64,000 bases of DNA from contig CBFHSX010000004.1 in NCBI GenBank assembly GCA_965658615.1, forward strand, positions 5,861 through 69,860. The letters run 5' to 3'. Position numbers and translations under genes: made by a program. The DNA comes from UBA8337 sp965658615. Its GTDB lineage: Bacteria > Pseudomonadota > Alphaproteobacteria > RS24. Under the pieces are notes generated by a model, which had not been told where the DNA came from, did no database searches, and was given only the letters and a program-made list of their open reading frames with translations. Shown piece by piece: positions 61,821 to 64,000 of the stretch. Each line of letters starts with the position of its first letter. Positions within the stretch are counted from its first letter, which is position 1.

Positions 61821-62366
61821 TTAAATCGGGGTCAGAAAGATAAGCGCCGTGTCGCCCTTAATGCGTCGATCCATCTCATCGAAACCGGGCGGCGCCCGGA
61901 AGCCGGCGCGCTTGTCTTCCTCGATAATTATCAGCCCATCCTCGGCCAGCCAATCGCCGTCTTTGAGCGCCACCAAGGCCCGCTCGCTCAAACCCTTGCC
62001 ATAGGGTGGGTCGGCAAACACCAAATCATAGGCCGCGCCTTGCCGCGCCCCTAATTTGGTCGCATCACGGCGAAAAACTTTCGACACGCCCATGGCAGCG
62101 CAGGTCTCGAGATTGGCGCGAATGGCAGCGCGGGCTTGCGCCTCGGTTTCGACAAAAAGGGTAAAAGCAGCACCGCGCGACAGCGCCTCCAGCCCCAGCG
62201 CACCGGTTCCGGCAAACAAGTCGAGCACGCGCGCGCCCTCAAAATCGAGCTTGGCTTGCAATATGGAAAACAGCGCCTCGCGGGTGCGATCCGTGGTTGG
62301 CCGCGTGGCGTTTCCTTTCGGCGCGACCAAAGCGCGCCCGCGCCATTTACCGCCGACCACGCGCAT
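61821..62366 (-). CDS. rsmD: 16S rRNA (guanine(966)-N(2))-methyltransferase
   Basis: RsmD methylates G966 in 16S rRNA. The 181-residue protein starts MRVVGGKWRGRALVAPKG, has TRPTTDRTREALFSIL, the SAM loop VLDLFAGTGALGLEALSRGA and the catalytic DPPYGKGL (about 123-130). I start at 62366; the gene overlaps the end of the pseudouridine synthase gene by 20 bases. The longer frame to 62492 lies inside that gene. rsmD after rluB-type genes is common. Confidence 0.95.
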   Translation of the reverse strand: MRVVGGKWRGRALVAPKGNATRPTTDRTREALFSILQAKLDFEGARVLDLFAGTGALGLEALSRGAAFTLFVETEAQARAAIRANLETCAAMGVSKVFRRDATKLGARQGAAYDLVFADPPYGKGLSERALVALKDGDWLAEDGLIIIEEDKRAGFRAPPGFDEMDRRIKGDTALIFLTPI

Positions 62367-63399
62367 TGGGTTTGCCTTTCGGGCGGCCGCGCTCGGGGCG
62401 ATCACGTTCAGATCGGCTTCGCGCATCCGGTTTGGCACGCTTATCCGGCTTGCCCCGATTATCAATTTTATCGCGGCCTGCTGTGGCGTCATCGGCTTTT
62501 CGCCCTGTCAATTTGCGGCCGGTGGGTTTGGCGCGCATATCATCTTTCGGGCGCCGGCTTTTGGTCTCACCGCGCTTCGGATAGGGGGCCGCATCGGCCA
62601 CATTCGTCTCCTCCATTGCCTCGCGGCCACCGCGTATCGTGCCATCGACAATCGCCTGCCAGTTCTTGCCCAGTTGTTGGCGCAGCACACGGCGCGGCAC
62701 TTCCTCAACCATGCCGCTTTCGAGCTGGCCCAGTTGAAACGGCCCGAAGCTCAGGCGAATGAGCCGGTTGACCTTCAAATCCAGCGCTTCGAGCACGCGT
62801 TTGATTTCGCGGTTTTTGCCCTCGCGCAGCGCCATGGTCAGCCATACATTGCCGCCCTGCACGCGCTCCAAACTCGCATCAATGGATTTATAATTCACCC
62901 CATCAATGGTGATGCCGTGTTTCAAATCGCGCAATTTGCCTTCATCGGCTTTGCCGAAAGCGCGCACCCGATAGCGCCGCAGCCAGCCCGTGCTGGGCAA
63001 TTCCAAAAACCGCTTCATGCCGCCATCATTGGTCAAGAGCAGCAGGCCTTCCGTATTAATATCAAGGCGGCCCACCGCATTGACGCGCGGCAGGCTGGGC
63101 GGCAATTTTTGAAACACCGTATCGCGGCCTTGCGGGTCGCGCGCTGTCGTCACCAGACCGGCGGCTTTGTGGTAACGCCATAGGCGCGGCGGGTCCGGCT
63201 CGCCGACCGGCTTGCCATCAACGGCGATTTTATCATCCGCCGTCACATTAAAAGCCGGCGTATCAAGACGGCGTCCGTTCACCGTCACGCGGCCATCAGC
63301 AATCATGCGCTCGGCATCGCGGCGCGAACACACACCGGCGCGCGCCATGACTTTGGCAATGCGGTCGCCGGCAAAGGCGGAGCTTTTTTCATCTGTCAT
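62347..63399 (-). CDS. rRNA pseudouridine synthase, RluB/RsuA family
   Basis: This isomerises uridine in rRNA. An S4 domain (IAKVMARAGVCSRRDAERMI, about 14-33) is followed by the catalytic domain with GRLDINTEGLLLLTNDG (Asp about 111-113) and REGKNREIKRVLEAL. The last roughly 90 residues are a Lys/Arg/Asp-rich, probably disordered tail with repeated KPDKR-like sequence. 350 residues. It overlaps rsmD downstream and is divergent from tadA. RluB is likelier than RluE or RsuA but not certain. Confidence 0.9.
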   Translation of the reverse strand: MTDEKSSAFAGDRIAKVMARAGVCSRRDAERMIADGRVTVNGRRLDTPAFNVTADDKIAVDGKPVGEPDPPRLWRYHKAAGLVTTARDPQGRDTVFQKLPPSLPRVNAVGRLDINTEGLLLLTNDGGMKRFLELPSTGWLRRYRVRAFGKADEGKLRDLKHGITIDGVNYKSIDASLERVQGGNVWLTMALREGKNREIKRVLEALDLKVNRLIRLSFGPFQLGQLESGMVEEVPRRVLRQQLGKNWQAIVDGTIRGGREAMEETNVADAAPYPKRGETKSRRPKDDMRAKPTGRKLTGRKADDATAGRDKIDNRGKPDKRAKPDARSRSERDRPERGRPKGKPNARGRR

Positions 63400-63445
63400 G
63401 CGTGACCTGTAGCACGCGCCGCCCCTGCCATGCTAGTGTCGCGAC

Positions 63446-63916
63446 ATGAATTCAACCGCGCAAACCGATTATATGCAAATCGCCCTCGACGAGGCCGCCG
63501 CCGCTGCATCTGACGGCGAGGTGCCGGTCGGCGCAGTGCTGGTCGGCCCGGATGGTAAAGTGCTGGCGCGCGCACGCAATGCCATGCGCGGGCAACATGA
63601 CCCGACCGCGCATGCCGAAATCGCTGCCATTCGTGCGGCTTGCGAAAAGCTGGGCAATGAGCGCCTCACCGACTGCGACCTCTATGTGACGCTGGAGCCG
63701 TGCCCGATGTGCGCCGGGGCGATTGCCGAAGCGCGCATCAGGCGGCTTTATTATGGTGCGGCGGATATAAAAGGCGGCGCGGTCGATAATGGCATCGCTC
63801 TTTTTGACCAAAAAAGCTGCCATCACGCGCCCGAAGTGGTCGGCGGCTTGCGCGAAAGCGAATGCGCGGCGCTGCTGAAAGGTTTTTTCGCCCTGCGGCG
63901 AAATAGCCGATTTTAG
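63446..63916 (+). CDS. tadA: tRNA-specific adenosine deaminase
   Basis: TadA deaminates A34 of tRNA-Arg(ACG) to inosine. The 156-residue protein has the zinc/catalytic HAE motif (H56, E58 in TAHAEIAAIR) and PCPMC (C86, C89 in LEPCPMCAGAI). Length is normal. It is divergent from the pseudouridine synthase gene with 46 bases between start codons. tadA next to rluB-rsmD is a conserved alphaproteobacterial group. Confidence 0.96.
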   Translation: MNSTAQTDYMQIALDEAAAAASDGEVPVGAVLVGPDGKVLARARNAMRGQHDPTAHAEIAAIRAACEKLGNERLTDCDLYVTLEPCPMCAGAIAEARIRRLYYGAADIKGGAVDNGIALFDQKSCHHAPEVVGGLRESECAALLKGFFALRRNSRF

Positions 63917-63984
63917 CCGGTTTTTTTGCTGGCACGCCCCCGCCCTTTATTCTACGCTTTGGCCAATCACCAAGGGAGACAGAG

Positions 63985-64000
63985 ATGATTTTCGAACACA
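63985..64000 (+). CDS. Start of a gene cut by the window edge
   Basis: An ATG at 63985 follows a good ribosome binding site (AAGGGAGA) and encodes MIFEH before the window ends. It cannot be identified. Acyl-CoA dehydrogenases linked to APH-like kinases can start similarly, but five residues are not evidence. Confidence 0.5.

Noticed and set aside
1..64000. CRISPR arrays, prophage, insertion sequences, tRNA or rRNA genes
   Set aside because: I read for repeat-spacer patterns, transposase and integrase motifs and tRNA-like cloverleaf ends and found none; the genes are core alphaproteobacterial functions.

Overview
This window is chromosomal core DNA from an alphaproteobacterium. The evidence is: a CcrM-type GANTC methyltransferase next to rnhB; a separate Fo ATP synthase operon with both b' and b subunits and no F1 genes; the block ctaC-ctaD-ctaB-coxF-ctaG-ctaE-surf1 divergent from tldD; the order ispH-thrB-rnhA-peroxiredoxin; DUF721-dsbA-smc divergent from mutY; and msbA-kdtA-lpxK near DUF2093, xseA and purD. 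CcrM argues against Rickettsiales, but I cannot name the genus. The DNA is GC-rich, so many long antisense ORFs exist; I treat them as shadows. I saw no phage, insertion sequence, CRISPR array, rRNA or tRNA gene. Layout: 0-6.7 kb is a truncated membrane-protein gene, then ppdK and glyQS, then a TrmN6-like methylase, mostly on the minus strand. 6.7-15.1 kb holds isoprenoid genes (polyprenyl synthase, ispE), a TPR protein, ETF:ubiquinone oxidoreductase, a family-4-like uracil-DNA glycosylase and a lytic transglycosylase. 15.1-17.6 kb is the Fo operon atpI-B-E-F'-F, ending in a terminator that lies inside the convergent transglycosylase gene. 17.6-23.6 kb is DUF721-dsbA-smc facing mutY. 23.6-30.9 kb is a minus-strand series led by a tandem glycine riboswitch: gcvT-gcvH-gcvPA-gcvPB-rnhB-ccrM-crotonase. 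31-36 kb holds a lipoprotein, ispH-thrB-rnhA, peroxiredoxin, a DsbD-alpha-like protein and YqgE. 36-44 kb is the aa3 oxidase operon followed by surf1, thrC and a membrane protein resembling 7TM-DISM receptors. 44-50.7 kb holds tldD, gshA, rsmE, ubiA and a fatty acid desaturase. 50.7-57.1 kb is pmbA/tldE, then the lipid A operon msbA-kdtA-lpxK, an M23 protein and DUF2093. 57.3-64 kb holds xseA, purD, an APH-like kinase, a coiled-coil membrane protein, rsmD, rluB-like and tadA. The genes mostly serve respiration, one-carbon metabolism, envelope biogenesis and genome maintenance. The most interesting signals are regulatory. The rnhB-ccrM gap (25547-25643) holds two DnaA boxes and three GANTC sites. 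The DUF721-dsbA/smc gap (21923-22020) has the same design: a DnaA-box-like site right after the upstream stop codon and three GANTC sites around a TATAAT -10. The glycine riboswitch leader has a further GANTC pair. Together they suggest a DnaA/CcrM/GcrA-style circuit on ccrM and smc. Other points are a 40-bp tandem duplication at the end of rnhA feeding into a terminator, an inverted repeat filling the promoter spacer of the cytochrome oxidase operon, and an M23 protein with HLD in place of the usual HxH. I found no clearly new multi-gene defence or mobile system.
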